Source: Anaerolineales bacterium
Lineage (GTDB): Bacteria; Chloroflexota; Anaerolineae; Anaerolineales; E44-bin32
Reading direction: 5' to 3'
Assembly: GCA_037382465.1 (NCBI GenBank)
Contig: JARRPX010000004.1
Location: 1 to 64,000 of the forward strand
Length of the DNA stretch: 64,000 nucleotides
The notes below the pieces were generated by a model. It had not been told where the DNA came from and ran no database searches. It saw only the letters and a program-made list of their open reading frames with translations. The position numbers and the translations under genes are program-made. Shown here one piece after another: positions 63,351 through 64,000 of the stretch (positions are counted from its first letter, which is position 1; each line of letters begins with the position of its first letter).

Positions 63351-64000
63351 TTATATGTAATGGCGCGGCACACGCGCACTCAAACCACAAACCACTTCGT
63401 AGTTGAACGTGTTCCAGTGGGATGCGAGTTCCTCGGCTGTGATGCGTTCGGAGCCTTGCTCGCCGATCAGGACCACTTCGTCAACAATCTCCGCCTCGGG
63501 CACCTCATCCAGGCGGACCATCAATTGATCCATACACACTCGCCCGACAACAGGCACCCGCCGGCCGTGAACGAGGACGATATTGCCCTGTTCGCGACGG
63601 TATCCATCACCATATCCCACAGGCACGACGCCGATGCGCTCGTTTCCTTGCGTGGTATAGAGGTGACCGTAGCTGATGCCGCTGCCCTGTGGATAAACAT
63701 TTATGTGGCTCAGGCGTGCGTGCCAGGAAAGCGCCGGGTGCATGCCTTCGAGAAGCTCCACTTCAGCGGATGGCGCCAGGCCGTACAGGGCGATGCCAAC
63801 CCGCACCATGTCGAAATTCGCACCTGGCCGGGTGAGCGCCGCTGCGGAATTGGCTGCATGCGCGATCGACGGGCGTAGACCGGCTGATTCGATTTCGGCC
63901 AGCAGGTCGGTGAACCTGCGCAGTTGCCATTCCGTCGTGGGCGCGTAGCGTTCATCGGCACGTGCGAAGTGGGTGAAGATTCCTTCCACCTCGACGTTTT
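63351..64000 (-). CDS. alr: Alanine racemase, 5' end cut by window edge
   Basis: The frame stays open to the right edge, so the start is outside. Visible are the C-terminal half of the PLP barrel (FDMVRVGIALYGLAPS) and the beta domain with the catalytic Tyr in GSGISYGHLYTT and the substrate block VPVVGRVCMDQLMVRLDE. The enzyme makes D-alanine for peptidoglycan. The PLP-binding Lys lies beyond the window. It ends in a strong terminator. Confidence 0.95.
   Translation of the reverse strand, partial: NVEVEGIFTHFARADERYAPTTEWQLRRFTDLLAEIESAGLRPSIAHAANSAAALTRPGANFDMVRVGIALYGLAPSAEVELLEGMHPALSWHARLSHINVYPQGSGISYGHLYTTQGNERIGVVPVGYGDGYRREQGNIVLVHGRRVPVVGRVCMDQLMVRLDEVPEAEIVDEVVLIGEQGSERITAEELASHWNTFNYEVVCGLSARVPRHYI

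Noticed and set aside
1-64000. CRISPR arrays, rRNA operon, insertion sequences or parS sites
   Set aside because: No regularly spaced repeats, no rRNA signature, no transposase gene and no parS consensus were found on reading the window.

Overview
The window looks like a chromosomal segment of a Chloroflexota bacterium, probably Anaerolineae-like. This is inferred from moderately high GC, many Ser/Thr kinases and lipoproteins with Thr/Pro-rich linkers, a small Flp-type pilin, and the general gene set. No rRNA is present to fix the taxonomy. The jag - sugar kinase - parA - parB order at the left edge resembles the origin-proximal region of many bacteria, but I found no parS site or oriC.

Layout. 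0-4.2 kb: jag (cut by the edge), PfkB kinase, parA, parB, panE. 4.4-8.8 kb: membrane protein, fabG, an Asp23-like protein, nusB, tatA and tatC. 9-12.3 kb: a PH-like membrane protein and a large lipoprotein with a probable glycoside hydrolase barrel. 12.4-13.4 kb (minus): a thioredoxin-fold lipoprotein whose first catalytic Cys position is a UGA codon, a strong selenoprotein candidate. 13.5-21.5 kb: glutamate formimidoyltransferase, then a minus-strand TetR / ABC-2 permease / HlyD / two ATPases export operon and a CapA-like protein. 21.6-28.8 kb: DUF89, DUF362, an LPG-synthase-like membrane protein, greA-lysS and a PIG-L deacetylase. 28.8-32.6 kb: three related small lipoproteins interleaved with one intact tRNA-Lys and several decayed tRNA copies, which looks like a tandem duplication.

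32.7-42 kb: a TrkA-like protein without a visible K+ filter, two M1-type lipoprotein peptidases, an RpiR regulator, tRNA-Val, a histidine kinase, an orphan Flp pilin and a 44-residue membrane protein. 42.3-51 kb: a secreted HExxH metalloprotease, a DUF4173-like membrane protein, methyltransferase, GNAT, FAH-family enzyme, dCTP deaminase and M29 aminopeptidase, followed by a cluster of intergenic palindromes. 51.2-58.2 kb: two PknB-like kinases with similar extracellular C-termini, azlCD and a nucleoside kinase with tRNA-synthetase-like N-terminal domains. 58.5-64 kb: gcvH-gcvPA-gcvPB under a tandem glycine riboswitch, a divergent threonine-dehydrogenase-like gene, and alr cut by the right edge.

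Functional links. The glycine cleavage genes are controlled by glycine sensing and lie beside an enzyme that probably feeds glycine from threonine. greA and lysS form the usual pair. The TetR gene has a perfect palindromic operator candidate upstream and probably controls the drug-export-type ABC operon. The selenoprotein candidate is the observation most worth checking.
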